Shown here: in pieces, positions 1 to 10,739 of the stretch
Layout of the letters: each line of letters starts with the position of its first letter
Position numbering within the stretch: position 1 is the stretch's first letter
Notes under the pieces: generated by a model
What the model was told of the DNA's origin: nothing
Databases searched by the model: none
What the model saw: only the letters and a program-made list of their open reading frames with translations
Origin: Bettongia penicillata ogilbyi
Taxonomy: Eukaryota > Chordata > Mammalia > Diprotodontia > Potoroidae
Reading direction: 5' to 3'
Assembly (NCBI GenBank): GCA_023548195.1
Contig: JAJHZJ010000009.1
Coordinates: forward strand, 2,399,501 to 2,463,500
DNA length: 64,000 bases
Made by a program: the position numbers and the translations under genes

Positions 1-205
1 TGTGTAATATCTATTAGTAATGTTATATACAGTACATATATAATGCACACATAATATGTTGTAATGTAAAGCCTATTATATATATCATATAAAAATAGAT
101 TATTACATAATATATCATACATTATATATGATATAATGTCTATTATACAATCTATAATACACATATAATATGTTATAATATAACATCTATTGCATATTAT
201 ATTAT
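1..205. repeat. AT-rich low-complexity DNA
   Basis: The stretch is built from irregular ATAATATGT/TATATAT words with many short internal inverted repeats. No unit repeats cleanly, so it is low-complexity DNA rather than a satellite. No coding potential is visible. Confidence 0.8.
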
Positions 206-261
206 GAAGAAGTAGAACTAAGGTCCCCCATCAAATCCAGAACAACTCAAAAACATCTAGG

Positions 262-382
262 CATCATTAAATTACGTGCTTTGAGGGCAAGGACAGTCTT
301 TTGCCTTTCTTTGTATCTCCAGTACTTAGCACAGAGCCTGGCACTTGGTAGATGTGTAATAAATGCTAATTGACTGACTAGT
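262..382 (+). repeat. L2 LINE 3' end fragment
   Basis: The text runs 'tgagggcaaggacagtctt', a 'gtatctccagtacttagcacag' core, then 'cctggcacttggtag' and 'aataaatgct'. This is the recognisable terminal part of L2, including its AATAAA-like end. It is ancient and diverged. The 73-codon open frame on the other strand is a by-product. Confidence 0.7.
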
Positions 383-389
383 AGTAGAA

Positions 390-1195
390 ACAAATTAGGG
401 AAGTCAGGTGAAAAAAGGTCAGGACACAGGGAAAGGGATTCAGCTAAGGAATTTAGGTTGAACTCCATTAACTGGGTTGCAGGCTAGCAGACCCAGAGAA
501 AAGGAGAACATGAGCAAACATAAGAAGGTTCTGAATCTTAGCAGGGCAGCGCCAGCTCCAACAATCAGTCACTGGAAGCCTGAGGCACCCACAGGACACT
601 GGACAGAAAGAAGTTCTAGTCAGTTTCTCTTGAGTAGTCTAAGCAAAAGGGCCAACTCTGCTGCTGAGGGCCAGTGCTGAGAGGGCTGTGCAGGACAACT
701 GACAGTCATGGGTTACCTTGGGGTCTATGAAGACCACAGCTGAGGACAGAATCATTTCTCAAATGGGGACTGGGCAAAAAGGAGGAAGAGTTAAATCTTG
801 AAACCCACAGCAGATCAGTAAGTCTGAAGCCAAGGATTGAGGTAGAGCCACCTCATTCAGATCACACTTAGATTATGAAGGGGACAGGAGAAAAAGAAGA
901 CTTACCCAGTCCTTCTAAGAAGACAAACATATATCAAAGAAGAATTTTTTTAAAATTGACAGAAGAGATCAGGAGGTTCAAAGGGCAAAACATATAAGCA
1001 AAGCAACTTTGGAACTAACATTAGGAACTGAGTATAATTTTTTAAAAAGAAGCCATACATAATGAAATCCATAGTTTCTTACTTCACTCTCCTTTCCTGT
1101 TGTTTCTGTCTGGAAAATTTGTATTTACTAGTGTTTGTCAGAACAATTTTCTTTAAAGCAGTGCATTCTAAAATGCATTAGTAAATTCTAGAATT
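390..1195. other. Unassigned single-copy DNA
   Basis: About 800 bases of AT-rich sequence with no repeat I recognise and no supported gene. An open frame of 67 codons at 477-680 has no recognisable domain and no convincing flanking splice sites, so I treat it as chance. Confidence 0.4.
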
Positions 1196-1199
1196 TCTC

Positions 1200-1645
1200 C
1201 TGGAGTCAAAGTCTGGCAAAGTCTTGCCATTTGAATGCTATCATTTCCCTCTGCTCTCTACTCCTGACTTTCAGGCCTTTTTTTCACAATTCACCAGCAG
1301 TGTTCTTTCCCTAGAAGATCATTTCACTCTTCCTGCCCCTTTCTCTGGTTGGTTAATTCTTCCCTGAACCTCCATTTTAAGGAAAGTACTCAGGCCCATT
1401 ATGTTCACTCCTTTGCTCCTTTCTGGGCTCTTCTCCTGACTCCCTAGACTTCTTTTTCCACCACTTCCCTAAGTGAACACCTTCTCCTCTCTACTCCAGT
1501 TTCCTTTTATGAGTAGTCTTCTGAATTAGAATATGAGCTCCTTGAAGGCAGGAATTACTTTTTTTGGCTTGTATTTGTATTCCCAACACTTAGCACAGTC
1601 CCCAGCACACAGTAAGTGCTTAATAAATATTTTCCCTATCTAATG
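1200..1645 (+). repeat. L2 LINE 3' region
   Basis: Pyrimidine-rich L2-like text leads into the typical 3' end: 'gagctccttgaaggcagg', 'cccaacacttagcacag', then 'agtaagtgcttaataaat'. The 3' end is clear; the upstream limit is approximate. Confidence 0.6.
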
Positions 1646-2079
1646 ATATATCTCCTAGTCATCATATTTTTTCAATGATCACTGACAGAAATATAGCGAT
1701 AGCATCTCCAAATTTCTTTAGTATTATGGGATATAAAATACCTGGTAGTGTAAATTGTCAATGGAGAACAAACCTCCACACCTGAAAACATTTTTAGAAA
1801 GGATTTTATTGTTGGTTCAGCAAAGGAAAGAGCTAGAGAAAAGGTATGGTTTCCTCATAGAATCTCTCTATGATCTACATTATACCGAGTTAAGTCAAGA
1901 ATATCAGCACATGATAGCAGTTTGATTGAAATATATATCAGCAGGTAAGTATAAACATTCAATATAATTTGTACAAAGACAAAACACTATCTAGTGATGA
2001 ACTCAAAACATTATTTTTAGGCAAATCCAAAATAAGATCTAGGTAAGCTGATAGAAAACACAAAAGTTTAGGGTAGACC

Positions 2080-2503
2080 CAAGCATCCCTTGAGGTGGTG
2101 ATATGGACAGAAATAGTGCCCTAAGAGTTAAAATAATATTGATTCATTTTGTGAAGCCCCTGGTACCCTAAAGTCTCCCCTTACCACAGCTTCCCCTTAT
2201 CCCAGATCATATGATTCCCTGTCCCCACCCCTTATCCTGGGGAATGGAATCTCCTTACCTTGTGACATTCACAGTCCTCAGCCCATGCCTTTATCTTGTA
2301 AAACTTCTTTATCTTGCAAGATGTACCCTAGATCTTCAACCCCCCACATGAAAACCCTAAAATCATTCATTTTGGCTTCTTGCTAAACCTCAGGTCCGTG
2401 TGCTTTTGCATCAATAAAGCTCCCTTTGGCTACAGAGAAGGTCTAAGTGAATTCATTCACATTTTGAACTAGCTCTCCCATCTCTCTCTCTCTTCAACAG
2501 TAG
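2080..2503 (+). mobile_element. Probable solo LTR of an endogenous retrovirus
   Basis: The segment has the layout of an LTR. C-rich text with short direct echoes ('ccccttaccaca', 'ccccttatccc') comes first. A polyadenylation signal AATAAA follows at 2413-2418 in the context 'aataaagctccctttggct'. A U5-like tail of about 80 bases ends in a CT run and 'caaca'. No gag, pol or env text lies on either side, so it would be a solo LTR. I could not fix the TG start or the target-site duplication, so the ends are approximate. Confidence 0.5.
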
Positions 2504-2964
2504 TCTTCCTAAAGTATTTCTAAGATCGGCCCAATCTCTACTGTAAGGTTTGGACTAGACAATTTCTAGCCATATAAATGTAGGTTCAAACAATATCAAT
2601 AAATAGTAAAGTATTTTTCCCACAGAATTTGTTGAGGGCAGACGAGTGCTTTCTTGCCATTGTCTGTCTCCCTTATCTCGAGTTTCAGTTCTCTATTAAT
2701 CACGTCTTCTATTTTTCCAAGGGTAAAAATAAATTTCCTTTGTAGAGAAAACAGATATAAATTGGATTTGAGTTAGTCTGCCTTCTCTTCATCTTCCATT
2801 ATCATCATCCTTTTTACTTCAAGGGATGGTCCAATATCCTTTTCAATATTCCTCTTTCCCCCAACAAAGTTTTTCAAGATTTTTTTCTTTGGTTCTTAGT
2901 ATGTGTTGTAATCCCATTTATTCCAAGCCATAGCCCTCTTGACATTGTTCTAATATGAATGACA

Positions 2965-3215
2965 CTTTTTACTGGTGGTTATTCAGTCATTTCAGTTGTG
3001 TCTGATGCTTTATGTCCCCTTTTGGGGTTATCTTGGCAAAGATACTGGAGTAGTTTGTCATTTCCTTCTCCAGCTCATTTTATAGATGAGGAAACCAAGC
3101 AAAGAGAGTTAAGTGACTTGCCCAGGGTCACCCAGCTAGTAAGTAACTGAGGTCACATTTGAACTCAGGTCTTTCTGGCTCCAGGCCTGATGTTCTGTCC
3201 ATTGCACCACCTAAA
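2965..3215 (-). repeat. Marsupial tRNA-headed SINE, antisense
   Basis: Read on the plus strand it shows 'tcttggcaaagatactgg', 'ccatttccttctccagctc' style text, 'gatgaggaaaccaa', 'agggtcacccagctagtaag', 'tttgaactcaggtctt' and 'gcaccaccta'. This is the full antisense order of the abundant SINE in this window. An open frame of 63 codons over it is meaningless. Confidence 0.88.
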
Positions 3216-3219
3216 TCAT

Positions 3220-5105
3220 GCTCCATTTCCTCATTGTGAACATATGCTCGATACTGTATCTCTCTTAAAATATTGTTTAGTTTTCTCTCCCTGTTGATCC
3301 GCCTCTAATGTACTCCACCAGGCTTCCTCTCTCTAGTTCATGGATTTCCCCCTAGAAGTATATCTTTTTCTTAACTTTGCCCTCCTACATTATTCTAACC
3401 TGTTGGGATTATTGGCAATTGACAGTAGCCAATTGCTGCCCTAATAGACTATTCCACAAAAAGTATCCTGGAGAAACTAAGATTCCCCAACTCCACATAG
3501 GAAAAGCAGGATTTAACTTGCTAGCCTCCTTGTCTATTTTGGCTATTTGGGAGTGGCTTTAACATCTAAGAGTATCACATGAAAATACTTAATGAAAGCC
3601 ATTGGTGGTGATGGTGGCAGAGGTAATGGTGATTAGCTAATAGCTCTATAAATAAAGAGTATATTTTAATTCATTCATTCATTCATTCAACAACTATTTA
3701 CTGAGGGCCAGATATAGGCAAAACACTATGTTAAATGCTGAGACTTCCTGTTGACAACAAGCCTATAATTCCTTGAGAGCAGATGATCTGATGTCATCCT
3801 TATTAATGCTTTGGGGGCAAGACCACCAAGAGAAGAGAACATGTACTGGGGCAGGGGAGGTGGAAGAGTAGAAGGAAAATGAGAAAGAAAAGCGTAGTCA
3901 AGGAGTAAAATCATAGGGGTTAACAAAAAAAAGCTTCAATTGCAGGGGTGGGGATAGATGCCAGCTTTCTTCAACCTCTAAAGGCACAGTGGAAAAGAGC
4001 TCGAAGAGAAAGAAGCAAAGATAACATCAGGGCAGATTAGGCAAAAAGAATCATTGTTATCACTGTTTAGGAATTTCCAGCCCATAAAGATTCCACCGAA
4101 GATTGAGAACATTCCAAAAGCATCCAACAGGCATTCCTTTTAGCAGCCGAGCTCCCAAGTATAGCAGGATGATTTCATTCATCTAACATATGCAAGGCTG
4201 TGAGATGGAGACATCCAGCAAACAACTTCTCAGCTAGACCCAGAATACAGCTCCTCCCTTCCCATCAGACCCACCCCTAACAACTTATTATATTCTTCCC
4301 CCAAGGTTTGTTCTAGTGGCTCTCATGGAGGACCTGGCTGGCGTGTTTCACTCCCTTTTATTTCCCTATGAGGATATAAAATCAATCGAGATCTGGAGAC
4401 CAATCCTGGAATTTTAATCAGAACTATAGCGTCAGAGGCTAAAGGGCTCCATGTTGACAAGACAAAGACCACATTGTGGATTGCAGGCGGCCAGCAAAAG
4501 GGATTTATGACTTGTGTCCAGTCTGATGTTGGCCAAATACAAAAGAGGTTATTCACCCAAACTAATAAAAAAAAATACTATAATGCACAATTTGAAGTTT
4601 GCTGGGCTTGTTTTGTCTATTTCCTGGGCTGTTGGCACACACATTTACCCAACAAGCCTGTGTGCTCCTCCATAACTCACTTGCAGATGTTTGCCAGTGT
4701 CTGCTGACTTCTTTTGCTCATGCTCATTTGTAGACCTAACTGGAAATTATTTGACTATTGCAGAATGGGTCATTTGGAATCACACTCTGACTCTGACCTA
4801 GGCCTATGTTCACATTAAAGTTCATTTGACTCGACCACAATTCCATAGGGTATTTGGGGGTATTGTCCTCTTTGGAACTCCAGTTGGAAGTTATTCTCTC
4901 CTCTTCTCCCACTCCCCTTACTTAATGGGCCCAATTGGTAAAACAAACAAACACAAAAAAACCCACCAAAAAACATTTCTACTTAATGCTCTAATTTGAC
5001 TTGAAAAGAATTTACTATAAAGGTTTCTCCTCTTCCCTGGATCTGGACCTTGTCCTCATCAAGAAAATCTACCTCTTGAATACAAAGGCAAAGTGTTCCA
5101 AAGTC
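3220..5105. other. Mostly single-copy DNA with a few old repeat scraps
   Basis: About 1.9 kb with little recognisable repeat; 3675-3740 resembles the edge of an antisense L2. The part from 4320 to 4700 is more complex in composition and carries two overlapping 77-codon frames on opposite strands. Neither has splice signals or a family I know. It could hold conserved noncoding DNA. Confidence 0.4.
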
Positions 5106-5109
5106 GCAT

Positions 5110-5262
5110 ATAGTGTTAGAACTGAAGTGTAGCTCATCCAATATAAGCCTATCACTTTATGGATAAGGAAACTGAGGTCCAGTAAAAGACAGATGATTGA
5201 ACAAGTTAGTAGCAGAACTGAGACCAGAACCCATGTCTCCTGGCCCTCAGTATAGACATCTC
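5110..5262 (-). repeat. MIR/CORE-SINE, antisense
   Basis: A diverged antisense MIR order is visible: 'gctcatccaatataagcct', 'ggataaggaaactgaggtcc', 'acaagttagtagcagaactg', 'cccatgtctcctgg'. The copy is old. Confidence 0.65.
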
Positions 5263-5264
5263 AT

Positions 5265-6400
5265 GCATGTGTACTCAGTGTCAGTTATCAAGAGTCCAGC
5301 AGGATATTGTTTAGAGCTTTAACGAACTCTTCTGCCCTTTGGCCTTTTTTTCCTGACCCACTCCAGCTAGCTTAGCTTGGTCAATGTTCTTCAGTTCTTG
5401 GAATGTGTTGCCACAGTTTTGTCAGTGGTTGGGTCTGTAATAGGAACAGCCATAAGAAAACAACCCCAACAAACAGATGCCAGAGACGTGTTTCCTTCGC
5501 TTTCCCAGCGACCACAGAATGTTAAGTTTATGAATTTTCCATTTATAAACTTGGTCTGATCAATTTCAAGATGTCCACGGGCTCTTTGGTTGCACAAGTC
5601 CTTTGAGGCCCTGACGTAAGCCCCTGACTTTCCTTCCCTCGTGAGGGAAGGAAAAATTCACATTTCATGGTGTTGCCTAGCCTCATGAGTAATTGTGCAG
5701 CCATCAAGTTGGATAGTTCTACTTTTCAGAATTCAGGATTCTTTTAGATGCCCATCCATGTGACCTCTAATTATGCCTGCCTCCATTTACCAGCCTTATA
5801 TATAGCCAGAATAGGTACTGTAGTTATACACAAGTTACGATTTCATCCACCTCGGGAAGGTCCTGATACCCCAAAATACTTCTATTGCCCACAGGGTAGT
5901 GCATAAAATTCCACTCTGAAGAGTTTTACTCTTGTGGTTTCATGTCTTTATGTCTGGTTAAATGCAAAACCAAAACAAAATGAAATAAAACAAAAATGCT
6001 CCTATGAGAAAACATTTAAACTTCCTGTCATTTACATCTTAGCATAAACGACTCCATCAGATCATCTGAATAGATGATAGGGAAAAAGGGAGGGAGACCA
6101 TCAGAGCACAGGGCAATTAAGGGAAGAGGTGTCATCAAAATGGGTACAAAATAGGAAGACTGAAGCTGCTAATTCAATTTTATCCCACAAACAATTATTA
6201 GGCACTTACCATACTTAGAGCAATACAGGCAATGGGAGAGATGGTATTTTTAGATGTCTTAGTCCCTGCCCTAAAACTATTTTTTCCACTACATTATTTT
6301 GTTAAGGATAGCTCTATCTTCATAATTACAGTAAAACTTAAGCAAAATCTGTGCAGTCCTAGCACAGTGCTGAGTCCAGCACACATTTACAAAATAAATA
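5265..6400. other. Single-copy DNA without a recognised gene
   Basis: No repeat family is recognised. Two opposed open frames of 60 and 68 codons overlap at 5377-5597, which is more often chance than coding. The GC-richer part at 5380-5600 would be worth a conservation check. Confidence 0.35.
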
Positions 6401-6412
6401 TAACGATAATCA

Positions 6413-6498
6413 CCCCATTACATATCAACATAAATAACATTTACTCACTTAACATAACAGTAATAGGCCCATTATATGTTAACATAAATAACACCCTT
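6413..6498. repeat. Diverged tandem duplication, period about 53 bp
   Basis: 'cattacatatcaacataaat' near 6417 recurs as 'cattatatgttaacataaat' near 6470, with similar flanking text. Two unequal copies sit side by side within a 134-codon open frame (6232-6636) that is AT-rich and has no recognisable domain. Confidence 0.55.
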
Positions 6499-6745
6499 TA
6501 TGAAAAATACATTTTCCAAAGTAAAAAAAAAAAGATTTGTGAGAAGAGTGGTATTGTTTTACGTATTTCTGAAAATCACTTTAATGTTCGACTTAATAGA
6601 AGGCAGCTGGATTTTCATAATTGCTTCTGCATTTAATCTATCATGATGCACTGTTTTAGTTGAAGTATATAAAGAAAATCTGGCCCTTCACAAATATGTA
6701 ACTGGAAAAGGGAGGAGTATTTGAATAGTCAAATTATATTTAAAA

Positions 6746-6941
6746 GGGCAGCTAGGTGAACAAGTGAATAGAGTTCCCAGACCTGAAGTGAGAAAGACTC
6801 ATCTGGCTTCAGGCTCTTACTAGCTGTGTGACCCTAGCCAACTCACTTAACCCTGTCTGCCTCAGTTTCCTCCAGTACCTTTGCCAAGGACACCTCAAAT
6901 GGAGTCACAAAGAGTTGGATGCAACTGAAACAGCAACAACC
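6746..6941 (+). repeat. Marsupial tRNA-headed SINE, sense
   Basis: It starts 'gggcagctaggtg', runs through 'cttactagctgtgtgacc' and 'cctcagtttcctcc', and ends 'gcaactgaaacagcaacaac'. Part of the middle ('tctgtaaaatgagctgg' region) is missing, so it is an internally deleted copy. Confidence 0.85.
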
Positions 6942-7384
6942 GTCTCTCTAAGAGTCTCAGGCAATGATGTACTGGTAAATGTTTAACTATCAGCTTTCTA
7001 GGAAGACACACAAAACATACTTCTAAGTTTGATCCGTATTATTAACATTTTCTTCATTGTCTTCTTAACTCTATAAAATCAACAAAACAGTTAAGTCAAG
7101 CCAGAGTTTGTAGCATTTGCCAATTTCAAAGGTGTAAATGCTTACACTGAAAATTTAACTATCAGCTCTCCCCAGGAAATTCAAGTTGGCCTCAACATTA
7201 CCCCTGGTTTCCAACAAAATACACTTTGAGAACTGTTCTGCTCATCCAGCTGTCTTTCCAATGCAGGAATCACATAAAGTATTCTTTACATCTTATATTT
7301 GAGCACTTCCACTGAAAGGAAACTCACTGTCTTATAGCTCATTCTATAATTGAAAGACTCTAACCATGATAAGCATTACAGCAG

Positions 7385-7535
7385 ATGCATAGTGGGTACA
7401 CAGCTGATCTCAGAGTAAGAAAAATCTGGGTTCAGGTCCTGACACCTTGGACACATCTAGACTGTGTGACCCTTGGCAAGTTAATCTCCTAGTTGTCCCT
7501 CAGGCAATTCTCTAAGACAAAAAGTTGTCCAATAA
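7385..7535 (+). repeat. Old tRNA-headed/MIR-type SINE, sense
   Basis: Diverged SINE text: 'aaatctgggttcaggtcctg', 'tgtgtgacccttggcaagtt', 'caattctctaagac'. The head is only weakly recognisable. Confidence 0.55.
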
Positions 7536-7589
7536 TTCTGCCTTGGTAGACAGTTCCTGACTTCAGAATTCCCTGCACCAACCAAATCA

Positions 7590-8050
7590 TAGGCAATAAC
7601 TGAAAAACATCAAAGACCCTCAGGAAATTCCTCCTCATGTTAAACACACATCTGCCTCTTTGTAACCTCTACCCCTTTGTCTCAGTGCAACTCTCAAGTG
7701 ATGGTGAAAAAGTCTAATCTCTCCTCCAAGTTACATTCTTTCAGTTATTCAAAGAATATCCTTAGTTCCTTTAAAACTTTCTTATTCAACATGGTTGCCA
7801 GTATCCTCATCATCCGAGCATCCCCACACTGAATATTCTCTACTTTGTCAATGTTCATCTTAAAAGGTGATGCCCAAAATGGAGCACAATATTCCAGGAA
7901 TGGTCTGATCATTGCAGAGTATGAGACTCTTCTCTCCTGCAACATTGCCTGGCCTTATGTTGTCGTCACTACTGTTTTTTTCACACTCTTAGTTTCTGTT
8001 GAGTTTACAGGGTAACAAGACCCTCGAGTCTCTTTTTTTTCAAACACAAA
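7590..8050 (-). repeat. L3/CR1-like LINE, antisense
   Basis: The plus strand reads as the reverse complement of L3: 'cctcctcatgttaaacac', 'aaaatggagcacaatattcc', 'aatggtctgatcattgcaga'. On the minus strand a 66-codon frame keeps an 'IRPFLEYCAPFW' motif, which resembles the end of CR1/L3 ORF2. It is a dead copy. Confidence 0.7.
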
Positions 8051-8246
8051 CTGTTTTGTCTAGTGCCATAGAGATGTTTTTTTTTTAATTCCTTCTAAAT
8101 TCCACCTTTTTCTAACTCAGTCTGCTACAATTTTTAATATCATTTCATGTGATATCTATCTCTCCCAGCATTTTGTCACCCAATTATCTACCATGCACTC
8201 TGGCATTCAAGCATAAATAAAACTGTTGAATAAGATAATTATCCAA

Positions 8247-8286
8247 TTATCTTCAATTATTCAATTAATAATTGAATTGAAGATAA
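8247..8286. repeat. AT-rich palindrome
   Basis: 'ttatcttcaattattcaatt' is followed at once by 'attgaattgaagataa'. The two halves pair over about 16 bases with a 3-base bulge and a very short loop, forming a small hairpin in AT-rich DNA. Confidence 0.75.
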
Positions 8287-8399
8287 GTTGTCTTCTACTT
8301 GAAGACTTTTCTGATTCCCCCAAATGTTAGTGCCTCCCTCCCTCCTCATCTACTTGTATTTACTCCACATATATTACATACATTCCCATTGTTTCTCCT

Positions 8400-8540
8400 G
8401 ATAGAATGGAAACTCCTTAAGAATAGGGATTGTTTCTTTTTTTTTCTTTCTTTCTAACCTTGTGTCCCCAGTGCAAACGATAATACTTGGCATATAGTGA
8501 GCATTTAAATAAATGCTTGTTGATCAGTAAATTGAATGAT
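8400..8540 (+). repeat. L2 LINE 3' end
   Basis: 'ggaaactccttaagaatagg', 'ttgtgtccccagtgcaaac', 'cttggcatatagtgagcatt' and 'aataaatgcttgttga' match the L2 tail order. A T/CTTT run has grown in the middle. Confidence 0.7.
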
Positions 8541-8544
8541 TGTT

Positions 8545-9180
8545 TGTCAAGAATCTGGCGAAAAAACAAGAAAATTATGCCTCCTGGTTGACATTGGTCG
8601 ATGTTCTTTAAGTACAGTTGGTGAACCAGCTCCAAATCTACCTAAGTATTCTGTCACCTTGTCAACAAGGACATAGACGAAGTCCACCTGGCTATTTGAT
8701 CAGCGTGTCTTCCAAAGTAGACTCCAACCTTCATGAAGCCCACAAGGGCACAGGTAAAGTCCATCTGCCCATGTGAGCAGCATGGTGAGCAGTTATAGAC
8801 TCGTGACCTTTCTATGAGGACTACAGTCTTTATTGTTGCTTTGAAAATATTTTCCAAAGGAATTAGAAATTCTGTTTGGCCAGATTTGTATCATCCTGAC
8901 CCACATTTTCCGATGGCCCTGCCCTTCCTCATTATCACTCCTGTGTCTTGCCTTCTGTCACTTGGCTAAGAAATCTGGGTCTCATAAATAGTCTACTCCC
9001 CTTACTCTAGGGAGTTGGAATTAGCATTTAACTTGGGGTAGTGCAGCTGACCCAAAGACTTTGCATCTGCATTTGTGTCTGGCTCCTTTATAAGACCCTG
9101 CATAGAAGGGTGTTACTGCTCTCTCTTTAAAAAGAAAGAAAGGTGGGGGGAGAGGGGAGGAGAATTTTAAACTTACAGAA
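8545..9180. other. Single-copy DNA
   Basis: No recognised repeat and no supported gene. A 67-codon minus-strand frame (8654-8857) contains a cysteine- and histidine-bearing stretch but has no family match I can name and no clear splice pair. Confidence 0.35.
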
Positions 9181-9240
9181 GTGAATGTTGAAACTAAATA
9201 TAAATAAATTCACTTATGTAAAAAAACAAGCAAAATACAA

Positions 9241-9384
9241 AGAAGGAAGGAAGGAAGGAAGGAAGGAAGGAAGGAAGGAAGGAAGGAAGGAAGGAAGGAA
9301 GGAAGGAAGGAAGGAAGGAAGGAAGGAAGGAAGGAAGGAAGGAAGGAAGGAAGGAAGGAAGGAAGGAAGGAAAGAAAGAAAAGG
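9241..9384. repeat. (GGAA)n microsatellite
   Basis: About 32 nearly perfect GGAA units are followed by a few AAGA units. They generate artificial frames of repeated KEGR on one strand and PSFL on the other. Purity implies recent expansion and length polymorphism. Confidence 0.97.
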
Positions 9385-9679
9385 TTTTCTTAGATTTCCG
9401 AGGAGAGACAAAGTAAACAGCCTGCATCTCCCTCAGTATTCTAAGATCCCGCAATTGATAGGCAGTACTTACTTGCAGTGGAGAGTGCCCTAGCCATGGA
9501 ATCCCCAGAATGGAATTGGAGTCACCCTCCCCAAGTGACATATCTGAACTTCAGTGCCTTAGGCAAGCACTTAAGTGCCTTGAGTTTCAGTCTCTTCCTC
9601 CATCAAAAGGGAGATAATAACTGGCATTGCCTCCATCAGTGATGAGGGGTAAAGGGGACACATGGATGAGTTGTTTCTT

Positions 9680-9875
9680 ATTATGACACTTCCTAGCTGT
9701 GTAACCCTGAGTAAGTCGCTTAGCTGTCTCAGACTCATTTTTACCATCTATAAAATGGAGATTACAATAACATCTATCTCACATGACTGTTGTTAAGGAT
9801 GAAATGAAGTAACGAATATAAAGCACTTAGATATCCTTAAAGCACTATATAAATGTTAACTATTATTATCATTCC
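9680..9875 (+). repeat. MIR/CORE-SINE, sense
   Basis: 'cctagctgtgtaaccctgag', 'ctataaaatggagatta', 'aaagcacttagatatcctta' and 'taaatgttaactattattat' follow the sense order of MIR-type SINEs, including the 3' LINE2-like tail. Confidence 0.75.
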
Positions 9876-10224
9876 TTTTTCTCTGTTAACCAAGCCCTGG
9901 AAAACCTGGCTCTTCAGGCCATAAGATTATAACTTGATGGCTGGATGACAAGATACCCAAGGAGAAATAAGTGACTTCTTGAGGACTGGCACTGATGATA
10001 TAAACCTTTGGTTATAGTCAAAGCCCAAGGGCACATATTCATTCCCTGTCTCCTTGTTCCTTGGATTCTTATCCTGGGATCATCCTGGACTCTGATCAGT
10101 GCACAAATTTGCCTTTATCATGCCTGGAACCAGGTCTCACATTCCAGTCATTTCCAAACCCTTCCCTTCACTCACTCTCTCTGGATTTCTAAAGCTCCTC
10201 TTTTATATTATCTTTCCTTTATTA

Positions 10225-10320
10225 AATTACAAATTCCTTGAAGACAGGAACTATCTTACTCCATTTTAATTTTCCCCCTGTTCTTAGTATAGTGCCTAAC
10301 ATATTGTAACATAAATATAT
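10225..10320 (+). repeat. L2 LINE 3' scrap
   Basis: 'aattccttgaagacaggaac' and 'cttagtatagtgcctaacat' correspond to the final part of L2. It runs directly into a microsatellite. Confidence 0.55.
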
Positions 10321-10442
10321 ACATACATACATTTATCTATACACACACATATATATATATATATACATATAGAGATATATGTGCATCTATGCACACATAA
10401 ATAACTATGTGTATGTGTATGGGAAGAGAGAGAGAGAGAGTT
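10316..10442. repeat. Compound TACA/CA/TA/GTAT/GA microsatellite
   Basis: Successive runs of ACAT, CA, TA, GTAT and finally about nine GA units. The mixture suggests repeated mutation within one simple repeat. Confidence 0.9.
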
Positions 10443-10633
10443 ACAGGGATAGGTTTAGTGTCTCTCCTTGTTGATTTTTCATAGAAAATAGGACTGCAAA
10501 GCCACTTGATCTGTGCTGTCAATAATATTGTTGCTGAAAGAGATCATCTTTGCCCAATTCTGCAGTTCTCCCTAAAGGCATTTTCCTCTCCCTATGTACT
10601 CAGATGCTATGTATAAGACATTCATGGGTATTT

Positions 10634-10704
10634 GGCTGGTTAGCTCAGTGGAGATAAACATGGTGCCAAGGAGACCAAAATCATGGGCTCACTTCCTGCC
10701 TAGG
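10634..10704 (+). pseudogene. tRNA-Ile-like relic or tRNA-derived SINE head
   Basis: 'ggctggttagctcagtgg' fits the 5' arm and D-arm of a eukaryotic tRNA, with an intact A-box (TAGCTCAGTGG). The next part, 'catggtgccaaggagacc', fits the anticodon arm of an isoleucine-type tRNA with the anticodon damaged. The B-box region ('gggctcacttcc') is degraded and the acceptor stem does not close. I judge it a dead tRNA copy or the head of an old SINE, not a working tRNA gene. Confidence 0.45.
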
Positions 10705-10739
10705 TAAAAAGGTGTGGATGCTTCAGCACAAACCCTTCT

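Noticed and set aside
7745..7945. Minus-strand frame with an LEYCAPFW motif
   Set aside because: Remnant of an antisense L3/CR1-like ORF2.
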